The position numbers were made by a program, and so were the translations under genes. The notes beneath the pieces are model-generated. The model made no database searches and had not been told where the DNA came from. It was given only the letters and a program-made list of their open reading frames with translations. A stretch of DNA of 64,000 nt from Rhynchonema sp. JSB1_4 (taxonomy: Eukaryota; Nematoda; Chromadorea; Monhysterida; Xyalidae), in NCBI GenBank assembly GCA_030248065.1, contig JASAMV010002350.1, positions 24,765-88,764 of the forward strand, written 5' to 3'. Positions 11,290 to 23,472 of the stretch are shown here, piece after piece. The stretch's first letter is position 1. Each line of letters opens with the position of its first letter.

Positions 11290-14200
11290 ATGCACGTTGT
11301 CGGCTTCTTTCTTCTCGTCTCGTCACTGTCGTACGTTGATGGCGGTAAGGTTTTGTTCCTGCCGCACGTGATCGCTAAAAGTCACGTCCGATTGTTCTAC
11401 TCACTTGCCGACCAGTTGGCCGGGCGGGGACACAATGTGACGATGCTCAGGTGCGTGGGTGGTATTACAATCAGGGTTGGGCAAAAAACGTTTTTTTTCA
11501 AAAAATGGTTTTTTTTTAAAAAAAACGTTTTTTTTTAAAGAAAACGTTTTTTTTAAAACGCCCAGATGACCAAAATATGCCCCCAAAAAAATTGGAAAAC
11601 GCTCATGTTGGGAAGAAAACGTGGTTAAATGAAGTAATTCTATGTGTTCTGAGGCAAAATAAACGGGTTTCAACCCTTTTCTAGCGAGTTGCTAAGATCC
11701 CATATCAGACCCGCATCATGGGACCAACTTTGGCCGGGGTCATCACTGAAAGTCAAACTCCGTATATCGACGTATCTCGACAAAGTAAAAAGTGGTCGAA
11801 AATTTTTTGAAAAAATTGGGACAAAAAAATGATTTTCCTTGATAATCAGGGTACTTTCCCTGAAAAATCAGGGAAAATCAAGGAAATTCAGGGTTTAAAA
11901 AAACGAAAAACGACCCAGGCGTTTTTTTTTAAAAAACGTCGTTTTTTTTAAGAAAAAACGCCGTCGTTTTTTTTTGCCCAACCCTGATTACAATATTGCA
12001 ATTAAAATATCCTGTCTGCCATCTTTCTAATGGCATCATCGGGAGGGGGACCGGCATTTTCGAAAACTATGGTTAATAATGGTTGGTTGTTATGTTACTG
12101 TAGGTAACATGTAGTTGTGGCATATGTATATATTGAGCTGTAATCAGGAAGTTAATCCCTGACTGGGGCACCAAAACAGCGTTAAAAATATCCCTGTGTA
12201 TGACCCACTTTGAAGAGTGGCATTAAAAAGAGGGTGGTAGACTGTACTGCGTAAAAACTTTATACTATCAAAGCACGGTGTAGGTGAAATTCTATCCGCT
12301 ATGCTGCTTGAGAATAGGATCGCTACGCATGTTGCTTTATTCACTCACACCACAGCCATTTCTCGGAATACACAGTGTCATGTTTGGTTGAGGGACCACT
12401 TATGTTAACGGAGGACATTTTGGGGATTTATTGAAAATTGTATTGCTGCGTTCTAATTGCACCAGCGTATAATGGTCAACTGTAATGCTGGTCGAAAATA
12501 ACAAATCTCCAAAAACCACCTGAGTACTGTGACGTAGTTCAAGACCAACAAAACACATGATCGGATGCTTTACAGTCTCGGTCCTGCAATGTTGTCAGCA
12601 AATTGCGCGCCAGTTAAAGTGCAACATTGCTTTCAGAAGCGCGCTACGCCTACATGTATCAATATATGTACACCTTCCTAAGTGTTCTTCAGGTGGCCGG
12701 GCACTCATCAGGTTGCGTCGATCCCGATTCCTCGATCAGTCCACATTATCGATTATGCCAATCGCAATGTCGAGTGGTCATTGACATACGTTGACGATAT
12801 GGTGTGGCGCATACCGGACAGTTTCTACTATCAACTTAGGTGAAAACGGTATTGAAAACAGGAATACACAAAAATCACACGTTCATAAAGCAGTATCGGT
12901 TATGGCAAATATTTCCTCAGATTCATGCTTGCGGGACTAGCCAGATGGCCCGAGTCCATCTGGGGCTGTTACGCCATGAAAGACCAGCCCACACTCATGG
13001 ACAGACTCAGGGAAGCCCGGTACGACCTAATCGTTCTGGATCCGCTGGGCTTGCCATGCAATTGGGCTATTGCCAATCAAATTGGTGAGTCCACAGGGCG
13101 GAGGTTATGCCAGAACCAACACTGTTCTTTTTCCGGCAGTGCGTACGTATCTGCTAATAGGACGGTCTTCATCTCAAGCAGCACTAAATTAGCGCCAGAA
13201 CTTTCATAATGGGAGTTGACGACAAGAATTGACTGTCTGAGTTGACAACAGTCCTGTTGACTGAAGGAAAGAGAACGGCTCTGTAGGCATGTGTCACACC
13301 AGCTTTTTATTCAGGCGCGCCTTACGTGACCCTGATCCCTCTGTTATCGCAGTACTACAGCGACAGAGCGGTCCACCTGCCGGTACCATTGAGCTACGTT
13401 CCGTCACAGCAAACCAGCTACACGGATCGGATGAGTTTCAGCGAACGACTGCTCAACATCAACAGTCATATCGTACATATTTCGGCGTTTTGGTGAATTT
13501 ATACTGGTAGTTGTTGGTTAAAACATTTTTGTCTCTCCGACGTACGATTGAGGAACTGGTGCCGCGGCGTGTACGTTTGCTTCCGTTTTCCGGTTTCGCT
13601 CCTTCTCCGTGTGCTTTGTTTTATAAATACCACGATTCAAACAATGGTCAGTCGTAGAACTACAAGGTTCTAATTCATAAGAAGCAGTCCGGCTGATGCA
13701 GTGCAGATGAAAGATTCAAAACAACATGGGAATCTAAACGAAAAAAACGCCCGACATCTTCAGGTGGTTAATGGAGCTCGCCGTTCATCTGTTGGTCTGG
13801 CGAGACGCCTACAACCGACCGTTGATGCATTTAACCTTGGAGCATCCCTTTATCGAGTATCCTCGTCCGATCAGCTTAACTGTTGTCAATGCAGGTACCA
13901 AAGATCGCATCGAACCTGCGAGCGACTCGGTTCGTATTAATATGAATGTGCGCTTAGTTAAGTGCCGTAATAAAGTTGTCAGCTTTGCGCGCAAGGTGTT
14001 TGAATGTTATTGCAAATTCTCTGTCCTTCTTGAGGTCGCCTTGGGATTTTTGAGCCTCTGCTCAGTAATGTTACTTGTGATCCAAAATTTCATGTTTCAA
14101 ATTTATTCTGGCCAGAGACAGATCAGTAAGCAAACGAAATTTAAGTGAGTTCTGTAGAGGTACATACCACTGACCTAAGGGCTAAAACGGTTTAATACAG

Positions 14201-15741
14201 AGCTATGGCATGATGCATCACCCTTGATCTTCAGCGCAAAACTCAACTATGGAACCAAAACCAATGTAGATGCAATTGTGTCACCGAAATCAATGTCATG
14301 TAGGCCTTAAAGGTCGATTTATACTTCTGACTTCCGGGAAGTAGAAGTCAAAATCCGCAGAAGTCACTACGACGCAAAAGTGCCCGGCAAGGCAGTGATT
14401 GCTTGTAGTGATTGCCTGTTCTGCTCTGTCCATTGACCGCTGCCTGCCGTCCACTGTTCTTGCTTTGTTGATGAGCTGACCGAACGGGCAGTCACAAATT
14501 TCTGACTGCTACTGCCAGGCAGTCAGAGTATAAACCGACCTTTAAACTGGATAATACGTGTACAAATTTTTAGGAAGTGCCAGATTTGATACGGGATCCT
14601 ACCTCCAACGGTACGGTCATATTCACGTTGACCACGTTGGGCACGGAACGAATGATGCCTGATGCCATTAAACAACCATTTTCGACAGCTATCTCACGGT
14701 TGGGGCTATACTGTATCTTATTGCGAATAATCATTTCAAGCTAGGCGCAGTTAATTTATGGGTTCTGGGCCTGATAGCATTACACCAGAAGAGCTCTCCA
14801 CAGCAACATAAACCAGGTAATGTAAGTTTAAGCCTCCTCAGTTGAAAGACTATAAAAACGTTGGAACAAGCACCACATAAAAATAAACACTTTTGTTTGC
14901 CTCGCAAATATTACAAATCATTGAACCTTATCTAACAATAGTCTGAGCGACTATCGCGTAATCTGGCGCAAGATGCACATTTCGGATCAAGTCTACTTCA
15001 ACCACTCGGAGCACGTTCACGTCACGGACTGGTTCAATCAACCACAAGTGCTCGGTTTGTTCCTTTATACTTTTAAGACCCTTCGTCGCGAAAAACTAAC
15101 GGAATAATTGGTTTTTTAGCGCATGAAAACACCAAGCTTTTAATATCGCATGGCGGACTGAACAGCATTGTTGAGGCCGTCACACATGGGATACCGATGC
15201 TGTGTGAGTAAAACATTCACGTTTTGAAGAAAAATGTTTGGTTATCTTGTATAAATTAAAAATTTAGTCATCACTCTTGGCGTCGACCAGCATGCGTCGG
15301 CGGGAAGGGCTATCAGTCGGGGCATGGGCGTAAAGACGAACAAACTGAACTTAAAAGCAGACGATATTGAGAGGGACGCCAGGAGAATACTGAATGATGA
15401 AAGGTAATAGCTTTCTAAACCAACGAAATGGCAAAAGGTCAAATCTTAAATGAAAGCTATTCAATTATTAAAAAAAATTCTCCGAAAATATGACCCGCCT
15501 GCGCATTTTCAGCAATTTTCAACGGACGGCTCGCAAATATCGCGATATGGTTGCCGATGGCAAACAGTTGCTGTCGCAGCCTTTTATCTACTGGCTGGAA
15601 TATGGTATCCGACACGGTGAAAGGATACGCTCTCTACAACCAAAGGGCGAGAATTTGATTTTCTGGAAATATTGGCATTTTGATACATTTAGCACAGTGA
15701 TTGTGGCTATGGCACTTGGCAGTTATCTGATAGCGGTTTGA
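11290..15741 (+). CDS. UDP-glycosyltransferase, complete, 10 exons, 500 aa
   Basis: Family role: ER enzymes that transfer a sugar from a UDP-sugar to small lipophilic acceptors. Exons: 11290-11450, 12693-12839, 12921-13084, 13315-13492, 13764-13929, 14574-14698, 14942-15054, 15120-15203, 15268-15403, 15513-15741; all phases agree. Residues 1-18 look like a signal peptide. His32 (AKSH) and Asp143 (VLDPLG) fit the catalytic dyad. The donor-site signature is present in exons 8-9: [14 protein letters not shown] with HGG at 362-364, then GVDQH with Asp386-Gln387. The C-terminus is a hydrophobic anchor ([15 protein letters not shown]) that ends at the stop, so the usual short lysine-rich cytosolic tail is absent. 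Donors of exons 5 (GTTCGT) and 6 (GTTGGG) are weak. Introns 1 and 5 carry MITEs. Confidence 0.92.
11472..11986. mobile_element. hAT MITE, CAGGGTTGGGC family, copy 1
   Basis: 515 bp in UGT intron 1. Ends CAGGGTTGGGCAAAAAACG and TTTTTTGCCCAACCCTG; ATTACAAT is duplicated exactly at 11464-11471 and 11987-11994. The interior is shared almost unchanged, in inverse orientation, with 56470-56980, which suggests recent spread. Non-coding. Confidence 0.93.
14311..14541. mobile_element. TTAA-flanked MITE (231 bp)
   Basis: In UGT intron 5. Ends AGGTCGATTTATACTTCTGA and its imperfect complement CAGAGTATAAACCGACCT. TTAA sits on both sides (14307-14310 and 14542-14545), the target preference of piggyBac-like transposases. 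Confidence 0.75.
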
Positions 15742-15872
15742 CCGCTGACCTGTAAAAACCTTATCTTGAGATGAGCTCCTGTCGAATTATGACGTGTTTT
15801 AAAATTAAAATTATTTTGCTACCGTTTTGTTACTATAAATATTTTAAGATGTTTATTATAAGAGAAAACAAA

Positions 15873-15983
15873 TTTAAAAGGTTTGAACTTTCTTGCACAT
15901 AGTTTAAAAGGTTCCAGGAACTTTCTTGCACATAGTTTGAAAGGTTCCAGGAACTTTCTTGCACATAGTTTAAAAGGTTCCAG
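15873..15983. repeat. 33-bp tandem repeat, just over three units
   Basis: The unit contains AACTTTCTTGCACATAGTTT followed by AAAAGGTTCCAGG and recurs at 33-bp spacing, about 130 bp past the UGT stop codon. It may fall in the UGT 3' UTR. Confidence 0.85.
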
Positions 15984-16258
15984 CATCCAGGCCACAATAT
16001 GTTGTTTTTCTTCCAATTTTATGCAAACGCACACCGTTAATTATGAGAAAGGGTCCAAAGTTGCAAACATGTGTCGACACTAATTTAATTAAATATGTAT
16101 CCATTATTTGTTTTGGAACGTATCAAGACAAACACTGCAAATAAATCCCAGAAATAACATGCTGCGATCACTAAAAGGAGAGAGCATTTACAAAAACTAC
16201 GAAACGATGTCACTACTCACCATTCACTCAGAGCGTTGAAACTGAGATACAAGAAACT

Positions 16259-16264
16259 TTTATT
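16259..16264 (-). promoter_or_regulatory. Polyadenylation signal AATAAA for the K2P gene
   Basis: AATAAA on the minus strand, about 20 nt past the K2P stop codon at 16286-16288. Confidence 0.55.
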
Positions 16265-16285
16265 CAAAAATTAAAAAAAATTCGA

Positions 16286-19200
16286 TCACGATTCGACCGA
16301 ACTGCGACTTTGTTCGTCCGTATCGACACTGATTGACGGAATCGACACATTATCGGCGCCCGTTGTGCTACTGCTCGTCACCGAGAATGGAGTGACTTCG
16401 TCCTCGTCTTGTACCGACGGCGATTTGTGCTCCTCGATATTGTACAGGTGTTGGAAGGGCAACGGCAGAATATGGTTGAGCGTCGTTTCGAATCTGTGTG
16501 CCATGTGATTGTATGATGACCATTGTTGCACGGGCTTTTTTCTCGTAAGGCATTGATGAATTAAAATCAGAGAAGTTACACCTTTCAAACGATAACATTT
16601 TCACAATTACTATCGATTCAGATACGTCATGCTCCTACACACGATAAAACATAGTTCCGGACATAGTTCCGGATTTGGTTTGAGCCAGGTTACTTTGACT
16701 TGTCATCATTTTGACATTAATTCCGCAATGTTGTCAACTGATGACTCACGTTCTAGACAGTTTCTTTATGTGATACTAACTACACTATCAACAACTTTGT
16801 TGTTTGTTACCACGCAGACAATTCGATTCAAATTTGTTGCACAATCTAGACGGTTGTGTAGAACCTATTCAATAGTTGTGTTGATGCTGTGCACATCAGT
16901 TTCAGAACAATTGAACAGTAAGAACAAGCACGCACAGCACTCAAGGCTATGACAGCAAAAGACACCAGCCCACGAAAATTCGAATGGTCCAAGTTCTCGA
17001 AATGGCAACCGCCACCGGGGGTGGTCGCAACACGAGGATGACAACTTTTAGCTGGCTGACCTCAATTCGTTGCGTGCTTGTACGTGACCAGCAGCGTTTT
17101 TTAACGCGCACATGTTTTGGAAATAAAAGGGAATTTACGCACCGAGTTGGAGAGCGCCAGATACATCAAATGCACTGTTGCGCAACCGCCCCCCGGTGGC
17201 GGTGGCGCTTTCGAGAATTTTGGTCATTATTCCGGCCATAACGACCAGAAAATGTTCCAAGCGCACCTGGGCGGAGCCCGTCCAGGCACTCGCGGCGGTC
17301 GCCCGGTAGCCTGCTTCCAGCCACTGCCCACCATCATGGGTCCGTTGTAGAACGTTGGTGCATCCACCCATTTCCAACGGGCCGCCTCGCGGGGATTGAA
17401 GCCGCCTTTGCGAATTGATTCCATCAGATCACGAACCTCCTGGGGAGCTTTCATTGTAAAGGTTGCATGTGCCAGATAAAAGCATTATTATAACAACTGA
17501 CACCATTTGCGAAATTTCATTCCACATTCACTTGACAATATTAGCCCAGGTTCGAAAGGGTTCTCTTCGTGAACCAGAAAAGCAAAACCTCGCTCATTCA
17601 GGGCCTCTGTGGCGCAATTAGTATGTAGTTGGACCAACATCGATTGCCATATTTACCATTTATCGGCTCAAAGTTTGCATCCCTGAATCATCCCTAACAT
17701 TCCCAAATTACTCCAAACACTGACCTGCCAGGTCACTTCCCCTCCCTTCTTCTCTCGCATCCAAGTGAGAAATTCGACCATATGCAGTACATCTTCATCC
17801 AGTCGCAGTTTGTGGGTCCTTCCAGCGTAGTGAATGTTGTCGAACAATTCCTTGAGTTGCTCGGAGGCCAGATCGATGCACATTGTGACCACGGCCAGAC
17901 CTGTGGGTCAGGGAGGAACTTGGTGGTGGTACCATACTTTGTGATGCACGTTACTGGTATCCATCTGGTGTATTCGCACTGACGATGACTTGGCCAAATT
18001 GGTAAACCCAAAACATCCATCAAACTAAAAAAACACAGTCACATGTGACCAGAAATAAGTTCGAAAGAAGTTAAAAGTGTCATTAAGATCAAGCACAGGA
18101 TGACACAACTGCAAGACGTACCAACGATACAAAATGTGACAATCAATCCCAGGAATATCGGATCGGTCACAACGATGTTGCCGAGGCCAACCGTCACGAT
18201 CAAATTGAAGCCGAAATGAAACGCGTGCATGAAAGACCAGTCGGTTTGCCAGGTTCTGAAAGATCAGAAAAGATTGAGCTGAGATGCCCATCAGGTGTGA
18301 AGTGACAAACGAACGCAGGATCAGGGCACTGATAATTTTTCTTTCAGTGTTGGAGCAATAAGTTTTACCAACGTAAAAATAACCTTGCATTTTTTGTTTT
18401 TTTTTTTTGGTTTGGCCCCCCGGGCCGGGGAAGCAAACGCCCGCGGGCGGGGCCAACCGAAAAAAAAAAAATAACCTTGCAGAAGTAAAGCAACCGTCGC
18501 GCCAGTTTGAGTTAGTGCTCTAAAATCTAGGACACAATGCGAAGTAAAAACTGCGTTTGGCTGTCTGTTGTCGTGGCAAGCAAAGTCGTTGGGTTTGTTT
18601 TCAAAGTTGATTGTGTACTAAAAAGTTTGAAACCACCTTTGGAAGTTCTACCCCCAAACCTGAAAATCAGGGTGCCCACAGCACAGTAGGCACTGATGCC
18701 CGACACGTAGATGAAACCAGGGAACCAGGCGCTTTGCGGCTGTTCGGGCACCGATATTGCCTGATCGTCAAGCTCGTCGAGGTCCTGTATTGTTTTTTTT
18801 TCCGCAAATTCTGAGTTAAAAATATGGATACCGGAAATATTTCAGGAGTCCGGCATCCGCATTCAACCTAAGTCCGCCCTTAGCGCTCTACCAGACAGGT
18901 ACCAGGTCTGTGAACTGTTTCGGTACCCGTGTATTTCGAATAAATAAATAAAACTAGAAGCCCACGATTTACAGAACATGCGAAACTGTGTCTTGGCTGA
19001 CAGTAAGTATCATCGTTGCTGAAATGTTCGCGGCTCCGACCCTTAGTGTCCAAATTAAAAAGAAGAACCAAGACATCTCCACGATCACACCTGATCGAGC
19101 GTCTGCGGGTCGAGATGGAATCTTCGTCTCAAGCGCGCCCGCAATCGCATCACGTGGATGTAGGTCGTCTTGGCGGTCTCCACGACGTACACAACCAATT

Positions 19201-22200
19201 CGCTCAGCACCTTGCCGATGTTCGCGGCTATAGAAGATTTCAGAGAATAATTTTTGTCATGAAACAAACATTTCTCATTGCAACATTAGCGATTCTGCGC
19301 TGAAAGTTTGGTGGTCAACGCAAATCGTCAACTCTCATCCAAGCAGCCCGAATGAGCGCGATACGCATGGGGCTTCAGGACTGTTTGGGCGACAACAGTA
19401 ATAATTTACAGGTAATAATTACAGTAATTGCTAATTAATATATAAATATCAATTGATAATTAATCGACAGTTAACAATAATTTACAGCAATCTCCGAGAA
19501 GCGAACGGCTACAGTATGTTGCGCACTAACCAGTAACAAACATGAGCGGTATGCCAACCATGGTGTAAGCGACGGCAAAAATCTGTCCGCTGGGCGTATA
19601 CGATGTCACTTCGTTGTAGCCTGAGAAAATGTCGAAATATTTGTGGCTCACTGTATTTTCACTCAACTCGACATTCCAGTTTGGTGAAACTGGTGAATTT
19701 TATTTTGTGCACTGACCACAAGCCGCCAGCAGTGTTAGTGTGTTGAGCAACGCTGTTGGGAATGTCCATTTAGTGTCCACATACGGCAATTGCTGAAAAA
19801 GGTTAATGAGCACCGATAAATTTTAAATAAAGCCCAGGGAGCTTATTTGGGATTAAACGTGTCCATCTTAAATTCCGAAAGTATGTACAACTTCCTTTGA
19901 TTTCGAATTTTACCGGATTTGTTTGGACTGAAATTGGGCAAAAAAGAAGATAAGAAACAGGCAGATTTTCGGACAGCAAAAACGATGGGTTCGAACAAGA
20001 CGCCAGACACGCCCTTTCCGATAAGGGTGTCCTTAGGGGTTGGGAGAAAAATTCTGAATAGTGCCACCGTAAATGCATCATAACCATTCGCACCTCAAAC
20101 TTGGATCGAATCCCCGTTCCTTCATGCACCTCAGCGAGTGTCAGCATCTCCTTATGAATGAGCGCCGACCAATCATCTTGCGCCAGCCGTTGGTCACGTG
20201 ACACAATCTCCCACGTGGAATTCACTATTTCGTTGTAGCTGAAAGAGGAGAGAACGAGGTAAAAATAAGTAAAGAGAAGAAGAAAAATATTCAATCCGAC
20301 AAAAAACGATGGACTGAGACTGCCAGACTTGGTAATCAGTCCACCTTAGACTAGTGAATTTTGTACTCGACTTCATGATGCCACCGATTTTGACCAGACC
20401 AGCATAAAAGTATAGTGTTAGCCGTCCAGCAAAAGTGTTCGTCAGAATTAGTGGCATCAATATAAAATCTCAAAATTATGACAAAAGCTACGTGGCCAAG
20501 GCCAGACCGGCAACCGGACCACCGACCTTCACGTTTGACGTCGCCTTTAAAAACTGTTGTTAAGTTACCTATCACCCTAAAAAAAGGTTTTTAATCTTTC
20601 AAGTCTGACCGTTTCTTGAGCGCGTCCATGATGACCAGTTGTTGCTTGATCTGGAAGCCGGACTCCAATGCCATTAGGACAAACGCACCGATCAACAAAT
20701 AGACCAACATGATTGCGGTGAGCACAATGTGGGGCAGGGCGATATTCAGATACTGAAACAATATAATTGTGACTAACATCGTCACAATCATACATTGTGA
20801 CACAACGTATTGCCAATATCATGTTCGTGATTCGAATGTAAAACATGCAGACCATCGATACATACTGTAAGTACGTTTTTCTAAATGGACAAGCGACAGA
20901 TAGCAAGCAAATTTCACAGCACATGCGACTACCGTTACTACGTTGCTGCATCTTTCGTCGATGTCTTCCTCCTCCTCAAAGAACTCGTCCCCGGTGTCCC
21001 CCTCGGCGCCCATTCCGGTCGTGCGACCATCAGCCGACGCCGTCCCGGTCGCACCGTCCTCGTCCGCACGAGTCGACGCTGCAAAACGAAGCTTTGACTA
21101 GACAATTATATTATGTCAACTATTCCACATTATCAAAATCCAGTCTTTCGGAATTCTCCCCCATTGCCGAAAAACTAGACATTTCGCGATCGATAAAGTG
21201 GGAATACCGAAAACGATGTTTGTCTGTTGATGAACAGGTTTTGAGCTGAATTCACAAAACCACACATAACTGATAGTCGTCTCTGTTGTCGTTGTTTTCA
21301 ACCAAAAACACAATACAAGTCAGGCCGAAAGAAAACGAAGAAACATTTCTAAGCTGTTTATCCGATGGAAAAAACTTGTGCCTAATTTCAAGAAGAAGAA
21401 AGTATAGAAAACTGAAAGACAGTGTTGCAATAAGGTAAACGTGTGGGCTACGCCGCTACTTGCAGCAAAACCTCCGTATTGGTAGAAACCAAAAACCAGC
21501 ATCTTGATACAAAGCTACCAACAATCTGAGGGATAGAGATGAAACTCACATTTGAACATTCGATGTAGCGCGAGCATACCTCAAGAGATGAGGCTGCAGC
21601 AATTCTGGTTTTATGGCTGTCCGTACACAGTGCATTACTTCAACAAACTAATCGGTTTTTGCGCTTATCATCCGCCACCATCGCTTGGCTAACTTTGATG
21701 ATACGGTGCTAGGCTTAGAGCAATACAATGCAAAATAACGTTTTGTTCGGTTCATGGTAATGGAACAAAAGCTGGGGGATTTGTATCATTTCGGTATTCA
21801 GCTGTTTGCTTTCGGCACCGGAACCAACCTGAACAATCCGGCTATAATTTATGGTTTTTTCTGGCCCTTGTGGTGCACATGGCAAACAGCGAAAGCGGGA
21901 CTTGTTGTGAAACTACAGCCTTCACCATCAGGTTTTGGGGCTGATCCCTGGCTGAGAGCCAGGCAGCCGATGTATACCATCAGACTTCAGGTCGAAAATG
22001 CCCACAAATTCGTACAAATTTTAACAAAGCAACTGCAAGTTCGAAAACCAACTGGCATCATATTCTCCGGCTTCACTCAGATCCACTGGCTTGTCGACAG
22101 TCAACGCACCACGCAGTCCCCTGCTGGTGGTGTCGCGCGTGGATTTGGCACGGAACATTGCGATACCGACGAAGAATGGGGGACGAGTGCTGGTAGGTGG

Positions 22201-23472
22201 GACCGACTGAAAACAACGTTAGAGAATGGTTTAAGTGGTGGTGATCAACGTTTAAACCACTCGGTCTACATATCTGTGATGTCTGGACCAATTTTATTTA
22301 AAAGTGTGTGCAGAATTTTTCAGAATTCAGAGTGCCAAATTTAACATTAGTTCAACGTTCAGACGCTCTCCGAACATATACTACAGCCAAACATATGGTC
22401 GAACTTGGAACTGCCAGACCGACCCCAGGAGGAGGTTGATTTTATCACGGGGCCTATGTACATATGTACACCGACGGGAGACTATCCGCAAGATTCGGAA
22501 GTTTTCCAGAATAGGCCGCATCTATGGTCTTAGATGTTTCACAGTCTATGTACATCGTGGGGCTAACTTCGGAATCATTTTTTTCTGGGATCTCAAATCC
22601 GAGATGTGCCCTAAATAAATATCACCAGGAGACCTAGGCATTCCCCGGTACAAGGCACGATTAAAAGCACTGCTTCGATTTCTGGGTTGGGGCCCCACTG
22701 TGGTGCTCATAGTCACGAATGAACTGTGAAGCACTACGGTAAGATACCAAAAACCCTACAAATAAACGCGGTAAAATTTCACAAAGTAATGAGACTTCGG
22801 AAGCAGAGCATTGATTACTGGCTCATTCATCACGAACTGTCACCAGACTCTGTTATCCCGCCATTGCTCATGTTGAAGCAATGACCATGAAAAACAAGGT
22901 TGTTGGGAACAACCGAAACTGTGAATTAAAAACTCAAGAGTTTGTTCGAATTTTAACATAACCCCAATATGCTTAGCAAAGCCCTCCGAACACGGTATAA
23001 TACTGTGTACATGGTTCTCAATCGCAAAAAATCGCGCGCCAGGCTGTCCGCTTCAAGACGCAGGCGTTCGCGATCTGAGGCAGATAAAAACTTGCAATAA
23101 TAAAGTGACAGAGCGCATTGCAGCCGCGCAGCCAAGTGTATGACCAAAGGGGAAAAGTCAAAAAAATAAAGCAACACCAACTTGTAGTCCGCTTTGGCGT
23201 GGGACCGATGTTCCGGTGGAAGTTTTCGGTTGCTGTTGTCTTGTTGTTTGCTGACTTGTTGTGGGTCCCGGACCCTGACTGTTGCCACCACTATTTAGTT
23301 CGGCTTCGCTGCTGCTGCAACCTCCTTCTGATTCTGTGGTGGCGCTCCCGGCGCTGATAATTTGCCGGTTTGATTTGCTGGTGGGCCGCCGACTGCTCCC
23401 GCCGCTGTTGGCTGCTGCTGTTTCTATAGCAAGTCGGGTCAGCAGACGGTTGGCGCTGGCAAAGATGGACAT
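16286..23472 (-). CDS. Two-pore-domain (TWK/K2P) potassium channel, 12 exons, 628 aa, atypical first pore
   Basis: Exons in transcript order: 23178-23472, 20942-21078, 20610-20752, 20094-20238, 19717-19792, 19531-19620, 19091-19227, 18660-18784, 18122-18255, 17725-17900, 17267-17439, 16286-16541. All phases agree. Order of parts: Ser/Gln-rich cytoplasmic N-terminus, acidic segment (EFFEEEEDIDER), TM1 (LPHIVLTAIMLVYLLIGAF), extracellular cap, pore 1, a helix ending GIPLMFV, loop, TM3, pore 2 (TVGLG, residues 404-408), TM4 (GLAVVTMCIDLA) and a long tail ending SSVES. K2P channels carry background K+ leak as dimers. Pore 1 reads A264-C-G-Y-N268 where the family has T-I-G-Y-G, so conduction or ion selectivity may be altered. 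The first intron is about 2.1 kb. The start is the first Met of an exon with no visible upstream coding. Confidence 0.9.
18390..18466. mobile_element. Tiny insertion with inverted ends and a 12-bp flanking repeat
   Basis: AATAACCTTGCA occurs at about 18378-18389 and again at about 18470-18481, flanking roughly 80 bp with T-rich and A-rich ends and a GC-rich middle (GGCCCCCCGGGCCGGGG). The two halves are partly complementary (GGTTTGGCCCC / GGGGCCAACC). It lies in a K2P intron. Confidence 0.5.
18835..18882. mobile_element. Fragment of the GGGCGGACTTAGG MITE family
   Basis: CATTCAACCTAAGTCCGCCC matches the right terminus of the complete element at 44402-44744. Only one end is present, in a K2P intron. 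Confidence 0.55.
21079..23177 (-). other. Large first intron of the K2P gene
   Basis: About 2.1 kb. A plus-strand open frame at 21754-22344 (196 codons) has no recognisable domain and no splice or codon pattern that supports it. A CATCAGGTTTTGG...CAGGCAGCCG segment near 21926-21970 resembles 47787-47825 and may be a dispersed repeat. Confidence 0.5.

Larger units (their letters stand above)
15742..16285. other. Convergent intergenic gap (UGT 3' end / K2P 3' end)
   Basis: About 545 bp separate two convergent stop codons. It holds a 33-bp tandem repeat (15873-15983), an ATTAAA-like site near 15803 possibly used by the UGT mRNA, and the K2P polyadenylation signal. Confidence 0.6.

Noticed and set aside
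16368..16604. Alternative frame for the last K2P exon ending SILGDEQ
   Set aside because: The exon 11 phase (two bases carried) joins only to the frame ending SSVES at the CGAG|A acceptor.
21754..22344. 196-codon plus-strand open frame
   Set aside because: It lies in the first intron of the K2P gene, shows no domain, and contains segments resembling dispersed repeats. Kept only as a remark.
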